DNA from: Acidimicrobiales bacterium
Lineage (GTDB): Bacteria; Actinomycetota; Acidimicrobiia; Acidimicrobiales; Palsa-688
Length of the DNA: 64,000 nucleotides
Reading direction: 5' to 3'
Assembly (NCBI GenBank): GCA_036378675.1
Contig: DASUWA010000016.1
Location: 83,817-147,816 of the forward strand
Positions 17,650-26,398 of this stretch are shown here, piece after piece (position 1 is the first letter of the stretch; the number at the start of each line of letters is the position of its first letter). A program made the position numbers and the translations under genes. Under the pieces are notes generated by a model. That model was given only the letters and a program-made list of their open reading frames with translations, did no database searches and was not told the origin of the DNA.

Positions 17650-18601
17650 TTTACGCACACTCCTCCAGCAAGGGGCCGATGCACTCGACGTTCCGACACA
17701 GGATTCCCGAGGCCGCGTAGCTGTTCGCGCTCGTCGGCTACGCAGGCGACGCCGGGCAGCCCAGATACTTCTGGCGGGCGTCCTTGCGGGTAGCGCTGCG
17801 GTCGGAGCGCTGGTCGCGCTCGGTCACGGTCGTACTGGCACGCAGACGGTGACGGTGACAGGCTCGATTAGCTCCGTTCCGCCTAAACCCTCCAACTTCT
17901 CGGCCAGTCCCACGGTTGTGAAAATGCTTCACAATTACGCCCACCCGGGTAGCTGGATTTCGGGGGTCTCGAGGGTGCAGCTAAAGGAGACCGCGTTCGG
18001 TGCCTACGCTTCTTGGGCGGCGTCGCAGGGGTATCCGCCGGGAACCATGAAGATCGGGAGCCCACCCGATATCCCTGTCTTCAACTCCGACACTCCCATC
18101 TACGTCATCTTCCAGGTCGGCCCCAACAACTGCGCGGTCATCCACGGGTGCACCAACGGCCATACCGACTGGGTGGTCACCGTCTTGTTGGTGAGCGATC
18201 TTCGAGGTCCTGAAGAACTGATCGCCTCCGGCCCCACCGCCCCGATGCTCGAGTCGTTCTCGTCAATGCCAGGCCCCGAAGCGGATCTCGACACCGCGAC
18301 GGGTCAGATCACCAGCAGCCCATCGCCAGTAGGACCGCTCCCCACCACCGTCACTCCGCCGACCAGCTCGTCGCTGGTCAGTATCCCGCGCCTCGTCGAC
18401 GAGTCGGTGGGGACTGCCCGAACGACGCTGGAATCCTTGGGATTCGTAGTGGCGGTCGAATACTCGACAACCACCGTGGCGCCCCAGGGCGACGTGATTG
18501 CTGAAACCCCGGCCGCAGGAACGATCGCTCCGGCGGGCGCCCACGTGTCACTTACCGTTTCGGCGGGGCCGCCTCCGGTGTCCACCACATCGGCTCGTTA
18601 G
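17636..18601 (+). CDS. membrane protein with C-terminal PASTA domain, putative anti-sigma partner, copy 1
   Basis: 321 aa. A cytoplasmic N-terminus of about 40 residues (LRTLLQQGADALDVP, then an Arg cluster RRLRRRRRA) leads to one membrane span (ILLAGVLAGSAAVGALVALG, about 43-62). An extracellular region with four Cys-free beta parts and one Cys pair (CAVIHGC) follows, then a Thr/Ser/Pro linker and one PASTA unit at about 245-312 (IPRLVDESVGTARTTLESLG, VVAVEYSTTTVAPQGDVIAE). PASTA domains bind muropeptides, so it could sense the wall and hold the sigma factor. The short helical N-terminus would be the sigma-binding part; no zinc HxxxCxxC motif, so it is not a ZAS-type anti-sigma. Confidence 0.8.
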   Translation: MQTSDLRTLLQQGADALDVPTQDSRGRVAVRARRLRRRRRAAQILLAGVLAGSAAVGALVALGHGRTGTQTVTVTGSISSVPPKPSNFSASPTVVKMLHNYAHPGSWISGVSRVQLKETAFGAYASWAASQGYPPGTMKIGSPPDIPVFNSDTPIYVIFQVGPNNCAVIHGCTNGHTDWVVTVLLVSDLRGPEELIASGPTAPMLESFSSMPGPEADLDTATGQITSSPSPVGPLPTTVTPPTSSSLVSIPRLVDESVGTARTTLESLGFVVAVEYSTTTVAPQGDVIAETPAAGTIAPAGAHVSLTVSAGPPPVSTTSAR

Positions 18602-18759
18602 TGGCGCGGTCGAGGTTATGGGACACTCGCTCCTTGTGGACCACCGTGAGCCTGGAGCCGAACAAGCCGTCAAGAGGTCGGCGCGATAGCGGGTGTCGTC
18701 CGTGTGGTAACAATCTGCTTAGCCGAGAGACGGTTCGTCGGCTGGAAAGGGGCAGTCGC

Positions 18760-19662
18760 ATGAGCTTCGTGACCACCTCAACGTTCTTCTCGCCGATCCT
18801 GGGGATCTTGTTGGCCGTGGCCGTCCTGACTGTGATCGTTGTGGTTATCGCCTCCGCGGTCCGCGCTGGCCGGGCCCATGCGGTCGCGTACTTCGTCTTC
18901 GGCCTCAGCTTGGTCACCCTGGCAACAGCAGTCAGCATGGCAGGTGTCGTAACCCATTCCGTGAGCGAGTTGGTGGGGCCTGCGCCTCAGAGCATCGACA
19001 CCGGCACCAGCGGCTTCCCTTGCCCGCCCCCTTCCGGTTCAACGTCACCTTCAACGCCTCCCCCGAACACCCTCCCATCGCCTGGTAGCGCCCTCCGACC
19101 GCCTGCCGCAGTCCCCGGATCGAACGGCGCGTCAGGTCTGAGCGCGTTCTGCCAATCCATTGAGAACGCACAAGCATCCTCTGGTGATGGCGGCATCGTC
19201 AGCGGCTCGACGACAGACTTGGTTGCGCCCACGGATGACACGAATCATTTCATTTCCGTTTCGGTCCTAGCGGGCCTATTCGGGGTGGCAGCAGCAATTG
19301 GTTACTTGCTGCTGTGGCGTCGAGGGCGGACCATGGTTATGGAAATCGGGTTAGATCAACCCCCGCTAGGTCGGCTACCCGTCACCTATGGGTACCTGAT
19401 CGCCGGACTTGCCGTCCTGTCCCTGCTGGTATTCGCTCCCCTCGCAGCAGACAATATCTTTCGTGCGATCGCACCGGGGGTGAACGAAACCTCGGGCCAC
19501 GCTGACGGAGTGAGAAACCTCATCACCTTCCTGGTGCTCAGCGGACTCACGGCCGTCATCCTCCTCTACCACCTTCGCTACCTCAGCTCGCTCGGCGTTA
19601 CCTGGTCGCCCGGCCGGATCGAAGCGGAACCAGACGACCCCGAGTCGCGAACCGAATCCTGA
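18760..19662 (+). CDS. hypothetical membrane protein with five spans
   Basis: 300 aa from the ATG at 18760, with GAAAGGGG seven bases upstream; the longer open frame is not needed. Spans: ILGILLAVAVLTVIVVVIA, AVAYFVFGLSLVTLATAVSM, a Pro/Ser-rich outside loop (60 residues with two Cys), ISVSVLAGLFGVAAAIGYLL, YLIAGLAVLSLLVFAPLAA and LITFLVLSGLTAVILLYHL. The layout is reminiscent of DUF5671-type proteins, but I am not sure. It follows the PASTA gene by 158 bases and may belong to the same regulon. Confidence 0.7.
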   Translation: MSFVTTSTFFSPILGILLAVAVLTVIVVVIASAVRAGRAHAVAYFVFGLSLVTLATAVSMAGVVTHSVSELVGPAPQSIDTGTSGFPCPPPSGSTSPSTPPPNTLPSPGSALRPPAAVPGSNGASGLSAFCQSIENAQASSGDGGIVSGSTTDLVAPTDDTNHFISVSVLAGLFGVAAAIGYLLLWRRGRTMVMEIGLDQPPLGRLPVTYGYLIAGLAVLSLLVFAPLAADNIFRAIAPGVNETSGHADGVRNLITFLVLSGLTAVILLYHLRYLSSLGVTWSPGRIEAEPDDPESRTES

Positions 19663-19863
19663 CCGCTCTCGCTGTCCTTATCGGCGATCGGCAGTGAACG
19701 ACCGCGCGGATGGCGCTTCGTGAACATCAGGGCGAGCTTTCATCGCACGGCCCATTCCAGAACTCGAGCCAGCCGACCCGTACGGTAGGACAGCGTGGCA
19801 GATCGAAGCTCCATCGAGTGGACCCAGGCAACGTGGAATCCGACGACCGGCTGCGATCGCAGG

Positions 19864-19918
19864 TGGTGTCGGAGGGGGGACTTGAACCCCCACGGGATTG
19901 CTCCCACTAGCCCCTCAA
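19864..19918 (-). other. 3' half of a tRNA-Leu(GAG) gene: probable attachment-site (att) scar
   Basis: Read on the - strand, the block runs from the anticodon loop (TTGAGG, anticodon GAG) through GGCTAG, a long variable arm with GGGAGCAATCCC, a perfect T arm (GGGGG TTCAAGT CCCCC) to CTCCGACACCA with an encoded CCA. The 5' half is absent: the base pairs expected in the anticodon stem and the acceptor partner GTCGGAG do not occur upstream. A 3' tRNA fragment of this length (55 nt) is what remains at the distal end of an island integrated into a tRNA gene. The strand implies that the island lies at higher coordinates and that the intact tRNA-Leu is beyond its other end. Confidence 0.75.
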
Positions 19919-20055
19919 TCCGGCCCGGCTCATAAGGTCTGGGAGGGTTCAGAGAGTTTGGGCAGGTCAACTCAACTGAGAGTCTCGACCGTTTTAAGTC
20001 TGGTGAGGTTGTCAGAGGGTGCCGCGGTCAAGTTGCGTTGACAAATCCGTTGACA
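19919..20055. other. short spacer inside the island's left edge, no gene seen
   Basis: Between the tRNA scar and the first island gene. It contains two GTTGAC repeats (in GCGTTGACAAATCCGTTGAC, 20035-20054) that could be -35 boxes or a protein-binding site. The rest of the gap 19663-19863, outside the island, also shows no gene. Confidence 0.35.
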
Positions 20056-20724
20056 TCACTCGCCAGACAATGGCCGAACGAACCGCCGTTGCTGGCTTGT
20101 ATATGGCGGTCCGACCAGGGTCGATCCGCCGGACGGATAGCTGTCACCCTGAAGCGTTAGCAGGACCGTCCCGTCCCAGTGATGGTCGTCGCGGACCCCC
20201 GTATCGGCCGCCGCGGTCGAAGTGATGCGCACGCTCACGAAAGTCGAGTCCGGCTCGAAGCCCGCAACCTCGCTCCCTGGGCAGTAGTGGGTCCAGTCGG
20301 CGTTTCGGTGCTGGCCCTCGGGCACCATGATCGGCCCGGAGCGGCCAGAGAACGTGATGGACCCGCGCTCAGACTCGCGGAAAGCGTTGACCATCGCCGG
20401 TCCGGGTCCGTGGTTGAATATCGCGAATTGAACTGTCAGCCTCATTCCGGTCGCGTAAAAGTCCTCCCTGCTGAGATGACCAAGCCCTGTTCCATCTGAC
20501 CGCACGAATGGTTGGGGCGTCACTTCGACTGTCAGGATTGGGGTGCGACCAACCGCGACTAGCTGCTGGTTGACGTCAATCTCTCGCTTGGTTGCCTCAA
20601 CGAGCCCGCGCGTCAGGACCACATAGACAGCGGTCACAGCGACCAGCACGAGGGCGGCGAAGAACTGGAGCGCCCCTGAATGGACGTCCAGCCAGCGAAG
20701 GAACCCATGCCCGGCCGCGACCAC
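20056..20724 (-). CDS. hypothetical protein with one membrane span
   Basis: 222 aa. A single span near the N-terminus (LQFFAALVLVAVTAVYVVLT, about 19-38), then a soluble helix (EATKREIDVNQQLVAVGRTP) and a beta-rich region that includes FAIFNHGPGPAMVN, a strand-turn with NHGPGPA as found in proteins annotated only as membrane-bound hypothetical. Start is a GTG at 20724. First gene of the island, on the opposite strand to the main defence operon. Function unknown. Confidence 0.6.
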   Translation of the reverse strand: MVAAGHGFLRWLDVHSGALQFFAALVLVAVTAVYVVLTRGLVEATKREIDVNQQLVAVGRTPILTVEVTPQPFVRSDGTGLGHLSREDFYATGMRLTVQFAIFNHGPGPAMVNAFRESERGSITFSGRSGPIMVPEGQHRNADWTHYCPGSEVAGFEPDSTFVSVRITSTAAADTGVRDDHHWDGTVLLTLQGDSYPSGGSTLVGPPYTSQQRRFVRPLSGE

Positions 20725-20885
20725 CGATGCGATGGTAAATCGGGCGCGTGGACCAGCCGCGGATGGTTAGTTGGGTGTGCCTCTATAGAACGGTCCGAAT
20801 CGCTGTCAGTCGCTCCGACAGTTCATTGACTGCACGGTGGGTCGGCTCCCACGCAGCTCGGGTCAGTGTCCCGTGGACCCAACCG

Positions 20886-21419
20886 CTAATTCCCACGACG
20901 AGGAGGATCAGGAGCCGATGGCGATCGCAACGACAGGAGCCTCATAATCGCCTGCTCGGCATTCGCCATATCGAGCGCGGTCTGCTTGGCAGTGCGCTGA
21001 ACGACGGCCTCTGTTCCGGGTCCAGCCATTGCGAGGTAGGCGTTGAACCGCTCGCCCGAAAGAAATCCCTGCGTCAAGAGAGATTGCTCATCGACTCCTC
21101 TGATCCGCCCGGACGCCAGAAGTCGGTGAGTGAACTCGGTTGAGAGTGCGAACAGGGGTGTCCGTTGGAGCGCCTCGACGTTGACTCTCAACTCCTGTCG
21201 CGCCGACTCCATCATGTCGAGGTCGGCTGCCTCGCTCTCCTGTTGCTGGGCCTTTCTCTGTGCGGCGAGCTGTCCTTGAATCTCCCGAGCGCTGGCTTTT
21301 ACCTGTCGGTCCGTGGCGAGCAGAACGGCTACGGCGCCGATTACTGCCGCACCGAATGGAACGGCAACCTGTGTCACCCAATCGAAGTCCTGATGTATCT
21401 GGATTATTTCGGAGTGCAA
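20886..21419 (-). CDS. hypothetical membrane-anchored protein
   Basis: About 177 aa if started at the TTG at 21419 (MHSEIIQIHQDFDW); a longer start at 21527 is possible. A span VAVPFGAAVIGAVAVLLATD precedes a long coiled-coil region (QVKASAREIQGQLAAQRKAQ QQESEAADLDMMESARQEL). It resembles the neighbouring 20056-20724 protein in having a span followed by a helix, so the two may act together. No family recognised. Confidence 0.55.
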   Translation of the reverse strand: MHSEIIQIHQDFDWVTQVAVPFGAAVIGAVAVLLATDRQVKASAREIQGQLAAQRKAQQQESEAADLDMMESARQELRVNVEALQRTPLFALSTEFTHRLLASGRIRGVDEQSLLTQGFLSGERFNAYLAMAGPGTEAVVQRTAKQTALDMANAEQAIMRLLSLRSPSAPDPPRRGN

Positions 21420-21580
21420 GCCGACATCGTGACAGACCAGCCGAAGCCCCAGACCCGCTACCCGGTCGCGGCCTGGTCCCTTCCAGTCGTCCGGTTGCCT
21501 GGCACCCGACATCGTCGCCAGCAGCACCCGGAATCAACGGGACAAGAGTGGTCAGTACGCGACAGACCTCGGACCGGATT

Positions 21581-21847
21581 TCAACAGCTGGGAGCTTCTC
21601 GCCCCGGCAGTGATTGGGTCCCCTTGACCAGATCAGCGGCGTCGCAGCCCAGCGCTTTGGCAAGGCGGGCGATGAGGTCGAGGCTGGGGTTGCGGTCGCC
21701 AGTCTCGAGGGAGCCGATGTAGGTCCGGTGCAGTCCAGCTTTGTGCGCAAGCCCTTCCTGGGACAGGTCGAGGGCGAGCCGCCGTTGCCGCACCCGATCA
21801 CCGAATAATCGCTGACGAGGCGTGACGCCCTTCCCGGTTCCGGCCAC
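21581..21847 (-). CDS. XRE-family regulator (controller-like)
   Basis: 88 aa with a complete XRE helix-turn-helix at residues 16-72: LFGDRVRQRRLALDLSQEGL, HKAGLHRTYIGSLETGDRNP. Size and sequence resemble the C proteins of restriction-modification and phage modules. It is divergent from the excisionase-like gene at 21909 with only 61 bases between the starts, so one operator could control both. It probably sets the island's lysogeny-like switch. Confidence 0.8.
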   Translation of the reverse strand: MAGTGKGVTPRQRLFGDRVRQRRLALDLSQEGLAHKAGLHRTYIGSLETGDRNPSLDLIARLAKALGCDAADLVKGTQSLPGREAPSC

Positions 21848-21908
21848 CCAGACAGTCGAGAGGACCTCCTACTCGGGGTCGACAGAATCGGGGTAACATC
21901 CCCTGCCC

Positions 21909-22502
21909 ATGCCCACTGGACCCATCCGACACCCCGGCGAAGGTCCGAAAACCGCCAAGGACACGCCTGACGTCGAACATATGGGGGTCATAAAAGCGCA
22001 GGTGGTGGAGAGGGAGCCCAGGATTACAGCTTTGAGGGAGGAACTGGAGCGGGAAACGCGCGATCAGGGCGTCGACATGGCGCTCCTTTCCTCCTGGGGC
22101 CTGAGCTACCGGCGAATCGCTGCCATAGCTGGCGTAGTTCCTCAGACCGTCATCAACCGCGTCACGGGCGTGCGACCAGAGCAAGTCTCCGCGGTTCAGT
22201 CAGCGGGGGTTGCCGCGACGGTCCGTGTCGAGCCTGTGCGGACAAAGACACATCGAACCATCGACATCAACGGGTCGGACAAGCGGCCCAAGTTCTTCAC
22301 CGTCGGAGAGGTCGCTGAAGCCCTGAAAATGTCCACCAAGACAGTTCGACGGCGGATAGCCGACGGATCGCTCAAGGCTGCGCGGATCGGCAGCTCGATC
22401 CGAATAGCCGAGGCCGACCTGTTGGAGTTCATGGAAAAGTCCCGCGGCAGGCCCCATACGAATCCCAAGCTGCGGATCATCAAGAAGAGAAAGCAGCCGT
22501 AG
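21909..22502 (+). CDS. DNA-binding protein with excisionase-type HTH
   Basis: 197 aa. The N-terminal half has a helical region and an HTH-like segment (SYRRIAAIAGVVPQTVINRV). The C-terminal half is a MerR/excisionase winged HTH: FFTVGEVAEALKMSTKTVRR, then IADGSLKAARIGSSIRIAEADLLEF in parts, ending KLRIIKKRKQP. The end of the window carries a related protein (63511-63924) with the same C-terminal module and tail. Divergent from the XRE gene. Likely an excisionase or element regulator. Confidence 0.75.
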   Translation: MPTGPIRHPGEGPKTAKDTPDVEHMGVIKAQVVEREPRITALREELERETRDQGVDMALLSSWGLSYRRIAAIAGVVPQTVINRVTGVRPEQVSAVQSAGVAATVRVEPVRTKTHRTIDINGSDKRPKFFTVGEVAEALKMSTKTVRRRIADGSLKAARIGSSIRIAEADLLEFMEKSRGRPHTNPKLRIIKKRKQP

Positions 22503-22520
22503 GTACCAATCAGTGCCGCT

Positions 22521-23180
22521 GTGACGCAGCCACATGAGGTTCACAAGCCCGTTGGTGATCCCGCTCTCCCCCACGAACCGTCGAAGCGGGACATCCGACG
22601 GCAGCATGACGCCGAGAATGTGCGGGACTCGGTACGACGGATGCACTACCACCAGCACACGGTTGGAGAGCAAGCCGGGGCCTACATGTCGCATTGCCAC
22701 GATGACGACGGTCCTGGTCATGTGCATCCTCCGCGCCAGGTCTTCCCCGTCAGAGCCGACGGTGGCTATCTCGAGGAGAGTGGCCCGTCACTGGGTCGAG
22801 AGGCGCCTGAGGAACTCAGGGCCCATGTCACCCGAGTTCTCCTACGGTTCCTAAGCGCATCGCGGACACCTGATCACCAGGTGATGCGGTGGAGCCTCCG
22901 GCTCTTCTGCGGGCACGTCGTGGAGGCGACCGCCCACATCAGCTACGAGACGGTCCAGCAGGCGTTCCATGGCAGCCACCGCTGTGCGGAGTGCGGACTC
23001 GATCCTGCCGTCATCGTTGCGGCGAAACCGGTCGGCCGGGTCGCTCAGCCACCCGTTCCCGTGAAGACCGGGCCGGACTCCCCCAGGTTGAGCCAGCTGC
23101 AAGCACGGCTCAAGACCGCCGAAGCGAAGGTTGCAGCGCTCAGTGAGGAGATCGAGCAACTGGAGCACCCGGAGCCCTAA
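22521..23180 (+). CDS. hypothetical zinc-binding protein
   Basis: 219 aa with start uncertain (GTG at 22521 is used). The first half is His-rich and little conserved in appearance. The second half has WSLRLFCGHVVEATAHISYE, then CAECGLDPAVIVAAKPVG: Cys, His and a CxxC that could bind zinc, followed by a coiled coil of about 35 residues at the end (LSQLQARLKTAEAKVAALSE). The CGH...CxxCGLDP pattern recurs in actinobacterial island proteins without known function. It follows the excisionase gene by 18 bases and is probably co-transcribed. Confidence 0.6.
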   Translation: MTQPHEVHKPVGDPALPHEPSKRDIRRQHDAENVRDSVRRMHYHQHTVGEQAGAYMSHCHDDDGPGHVHPPRQVFPVRADGGYLEESGPSLGREAPEELRAHVTRVLLRFLSASRTPDHQVMRWSLRLFCGHVVEATAHISYETVQQAFHGSHRCAECGLDPAVIVAAKPVGRVAQPPVPVKTGPDSPRLSQLQARLKTAEAKVAALSEEIEQLEHPEP

Positions 23181-23231
23181 GCCCTTTCCGGTCGAGCCGT
23201 GGCCGTCTCAGGCCATATGGATAATGGGGAG

Positions 23232-23784
23232 ATGGCCCACCTTCTGATCACCCGCGTGCCGGGGCCGGCAAGTCGTTCTTCTGTCGCTGGCTAACTCGCG
23301 AACACGAATACCTTCATATTAAGACTGAGCACTCCCCGCGGGCACCGCAGTCCAAGCACTGCTCGATCCGACACCGGGAAATGTGAAGCCGGCGGCCGAG
23401 GCGCTCAAGAGTCGAGGGCCGAACGTCGTACTCGAGTGAGGATTCGCCCCGTCACAACTCGGTAAGGTTCGCAAGGTCATCCGCTCAGGGTTTGATCACT
23501 GGTGGTTCGGCGGGGATGGGGCCGCCGCAAGGCTCGCCTTCCTCCACCGCGGTGCACAACGCTCAGAAGCGAGCATCCAGGAGCTCGCCGACAGCGTCGT
23601 GGAGCGCCGGCGTCGAGCTGGCGAGGCGGGAGGTGTCGGAGGACGAGCTGCCTGCCTCCGCGTCGACACCGACAACAAGCGAGCCTGGATCATTGAGCTC
23701 TGCTGTTCGATCATGGTGGGGTCGGCCATCAAGAGCCGCAACTTCTGCATCCCGATCGCCTTGAGGTCGAGTTCATCGTCTAGG
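23232..23784 (+). pseudogene. P-loop NTPase/kinase remnant with frameshifts
   Basis: An ATG at 23232 opens MAHLLITRVPG. The next frame continues AGKSFFCRWLTREHEYLHIK, giving a Walker A-like GAGKS only when the frames are joined at about 23262. That frame stops at 23384, and from about 23490 another frame reads FDHWWFGGDGAAARLAFLHR, the WWFDGD-x-xAAR block of small P-loop kinases. Thus at least two frame changes break one gene. The GAGK-S/F and FDGD-like blocks are about 75 residues apart, as in such kinases. Best seen as a decayed ATPase. Confidence 0.5.
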
Positions 23785-24679
23785 CGGATGGGCGCTGCCA
23801 GCGAGGTTTACCGTCCTCATCCCACGGGCTCCACATGTCCCGACCGTCATTCGACGGGCGTTCCTCAAGCCACATCTTCCCGTAGAAGCGATCGAGTTGG
23901 TAGCAGAGCCGGTCAAACCTGTCCCGGCTCTGTGTGGTGGACTTGAGGCTCACTGGTGCAGCCACAGGGACAAGGACGTCCGCTGCGGCGGTCTCCTGCG
24001 TTGCCTCAGACTTGAATGCCCCGAGGGCCGCCTTCTTGGCGAGTAACAGTTCGACGTCCGCCAGTTTCCGGTTCGGTACAGGGTCGCGGCCACGTCGAAC
24101 GGCGAACTCCTGGGCGGTTTGTAGGAATAGGTCGCCGGGGCTCTTCCCGCTGGTCTCATCAGGGAACGCCTCCTTGACCGTCGGCCAGGGGCTCTCTGGA
24201 GGCCAGGCGTCGTCGAGGTGGGCGAGCTCCTCCCAAGGAGCGAACTCCGCGCCGTCGAGAGTCACCGCACCGCCGGCCGAGGCCGTACCTCGCTGGAGGA
24301 GGTAGAGCAGCTGCACGTAACGCTGTTCGGTGAGCTCTACCGGAGCGAAAGCCGTAGCAATCTTGTTCAGCGGCCAGAGTCGGAACGCCCACGGGTGGTT
24401 GGGGGGATGGGTGAACTGGATCGCCAAGGCCGGCAGCTTCTCGTGCACCGACCCAGCCACGACCTTGAACTGCAACCCGCTCAAGTCGAGCTCGCCGTCC
24501 TCGACCGACTTGTACTCGGCGGCGACGGACAAGTCCCCGCCCGGGGTCTCCAGCAGAAGCTTCCGACCTGTCGCGGTGCGTATCTCGTCCCGGTCGTAAA
24601 CGTAGAGATTGCGCGGCCACTGGTCGCGATGGCGTTCCCTTAGCGCCCTCTCTGCCATAGCACCGGCGGCCCCTGCCAT
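23780..24679 (-). CDS. hypothetical protein, island-associated
   Basis: 299 aa from the ATG at 24679 (MAGAAGAMAERALRERHRDQ); the frame runs further upstream but with poor composition. Early residues RNLYVYDRDEIRTATGRKLL and VAAEYKSVEDGELDLSGLQF are strand-rich, and EYKS might be part of an ExK nuclease-like core, though the partner Asp is not clear. The rest is helical, with a Trp-rich C-terminus (MWLEERPSNDGRDMWSPWDE). No family recognised. It is on the strand opposite to the defence operon, 1.7 kb before it. Confidence 0.6.
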   Translation of the reverse strand: MAGAAGAMAERALRERHRDQWPRNLYVYDRDEIRTATGRKLLLETPGGDLSVAAEYKSVEDGELDLSGLQFKVVAGSVHEKLPALAIQFTHPPNHPWAFRLWPLNKIATAFAPVELTEQRYVQLLYLLQRGTASAGGAVTLDGAEFAPWEELAHLDDAWPPESPWPTVKEAFPDETSGKSPGDLFLQTAQEFAVRRGRDPVPNRKLADVELLLAKKAALGAFKSEATQETAAADVLVPVAAPVSLKSTTQSRDRFDRLCYQLDRFYGKMWLEERPSNDGRDMWSPWDEDGKPRWQRPSA

Positions 24680-25351
24680 AGTGCTCCCCAAGTGTACGAC
24701 TGGGGTGCGACGTGAGAGCGTTTGGTCGGTCCTGGTTTTGACGGGCAGCGAAAGTTGGGCTTGCAAAAGCGGAAAAACGAGCACCTCCGTTTGCAGAGGC
24801 TCTGAAGACCCCGGCAGTGGGGCCTACGGGCAGGCGATCCGGGAAGGAGTGCGGGGAAGGCCGACTTCTCCCTGGGCTCTGAGTTTGCGATTCAGAGTGC
24901 GAGAGGGCGGGTCCAGTCACTCGTCAGCAGCTGGACGACTCCCCAGCGTCCTGGATCTGGCGCAGCGGCTCCATCGAGGAAGACATTGCTTCTCGCGCCC
25001 ACTCGGGCGGAGAAGTAGTAACTACTAGAGGCCGAATCCAAGACTGTTGGGTCCAGGAGATCATTGTCCCGAGCGGGGATTGAGGCACTTCCGAAAAGAG
25101 GATCAGGATCAACTAGGCCCAGCGATGCCGTCCTGACTGTTCGCAACTGCCCTCGTGCCTTGATGCAACTTTGGCCGTTATCAACTGTGCCTCTATTAGT
25201 AACTCGTTCACGCGTTCCTTGGGTACTGTCGCACCGCCCAGATGAGCAGCGCTCGGCTCGATATGGTCGAGTTGTGCTCGCTTACAACGCCGCGGGGGAT
25301 CCGGTCCGCTCGAATGAGAATCCCAGGGTGTGGTCACCCTTTCGTGGCCAC
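24680..25351. other. 670-base stretch without a supported gene
   Basis: Several frames are open on both strands (24892-25146 -, 25113-25337 -), but their composition is not protein-like and no ribosome sites stand out. A frame on + runs into the gene at 25352, so that gene could start upstream of the site chosen. Confidence 0.35.
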
Positions 25352-25789
25352 ATGGTGCCGGACGCCAACGAAGACAGGAGGTCGAGAGCCACCGGCCAAG
25401 AAGAAAGAGCCAGCCCGCTCACACCAATTGAGACCGCGGGCGAAGGCGGGTGGCACGACGACCAACGCCTATTCCGTGACTATCTATTCTGTGACGAGAC
25501 GGTCCGTCTCTACGGCATCGGTGCCTTGGCGGCGGCCACCGGCAAGAAGGCCTCAACGATTCGGAAGTGGATCGAGACGCGCGTCATCCTCGACAGCGGT
25601 TTCCGAACCCCGGGGATACGTGGAACCCTGGGTGACGCCGGTCGCCGCTTGTGGACCGGGGAGCAGATCGACGCCATCGTCAAGATCGGCTCCGACGAGG
25701 GCGTTGTGGGTGTCCGCCGGCCGAGGCGGATGTCGGACACAAACTTCCCCGAACGATTGCGCACTCTGTGGATCCAGAACAACTGGTAA
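25352..25789 (+). CDS. MerR-like HTH DNA-binding protein
   Basis: 145 aa from the ATG at 25352 (or GTG at 25355); the open frame begins at 25064. The second half is an HTH of MerR/phage type: YGIGALAAATGKKASTIRKW, IETRVILDSG, then GRRLWTGEQIDAIVKIGSDE. The W-x-(T)-x-EQI pattern after the wing is typical. The basic N-terminal part (EDRRSRATGQEE) is probably disordered. Probably a transcriptional regulator of the island. Confidence 0.6.
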   Translation: MVPDANEDRRSRATGQEERASPLTPIETAGEGGWHDDQRLFRDYLFCDETVRLYGIGALAAATGKKASTIRKWIETRVILDSGFRTPGIRGTLGDAGRRLWTGEQIDAIVKIGSDEGVVGVRRPRRMSDTNFPERLRTLWIQNNW

Positions 25790-25822
25790 CCACCAGTTCG
25801 ATGGGGGAGTTCTCCCTCCGCT

Positions 25823-26110
25823 TTAAACCCGTCCCCGTGATTTCGGAAAACAGCCCAGGCACGGTAGATGCCGTGAGCCGATAGCGACTTCCAGGTTCAT
25901 TGGAACGATGTCGCCTCTGGATCCGCCTCGCTCCTCAACTTTGTCCTGCCCTCTAAGCAGCATTTCGCAAGACGGATGTGCATGGAATGCGGTTGACCCA
26001 CTCGATACGTAAACGGTCGGGGGATAAGGCTTGGGCTTGCATCGTTGGCAGTAAGGCAGATTGTCGTCGTCACACAACCGACCCGCTGCCCACTCTTTCT
26101 CAGTCAGCAT
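25823..26110 (-). CDS. small putative zinc-binding protein
   Basis: 95 aa from the ATG at 26110. The order of metal-binding residues is CQRCKPKP near residue 21, HAHPSCEMLLRGQ near 43, and CLGCFP near 85: two CxxC plus HxHxxxC, which suggests a zinc ribbon. The patch YVSSGSTAFHAHPSCEML is strongly protein-like. No family recognised. It is 288 bases upstream of the defence operon, on the opposite strand. Confidence 0.6.
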   Translation of the reverse strand: MLTEKEWAAGRLCDDDNLPYCQRCKPKPYPPTVYVSSGSTAFHAHPSCEMLLRGQDKVEERGGSRGDIVPMNLEVAIGSRHLPCLGCFPKSRGRV

Positions 26111-26398
26111 GGTTCACACGACTCGCCGCGCCAACAGACTGCCAAGCTCCAACCGAATGAACATCTGCCCCTCCAAATATCAACTGTCGCCTACTACCGG
26201 CGTCGACAGGTTGTCACCGCACCTTGAACTTCGGGTAGCAAGTACCTCCCATTTTGCTCAGCGGCCCTAGGGGCCGAACTCGCTCAGTCAGCTTTCCCAA
26301 AACCGGCGCAAAGGCGACAATCACCTCATTTTTCCTGCTTCCGTCGAACTGTCCCACCCTCCTGCAATACTGATCGTCGTGAGTGCGGGGCAGACGCG
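26111..26398 (+). promoter_or_regulatory. intergenic region expected to hold the defence operon promoter
   Basis: 288 bases between the divergent zinc-protein gene and the helicase gene. It is less GC-rich than its surroundings, with CAATACTGAT near 26364 as a weak -10 candidate. I see no clear -35 and no perfect palindrome. Confidence 0.3.

Noticed and set aside
19864..19990. complete tRNA-Leu gene
   Set aside because: Only the 3' half is present; no D arm or 5' acceptor strand can be found upstream.
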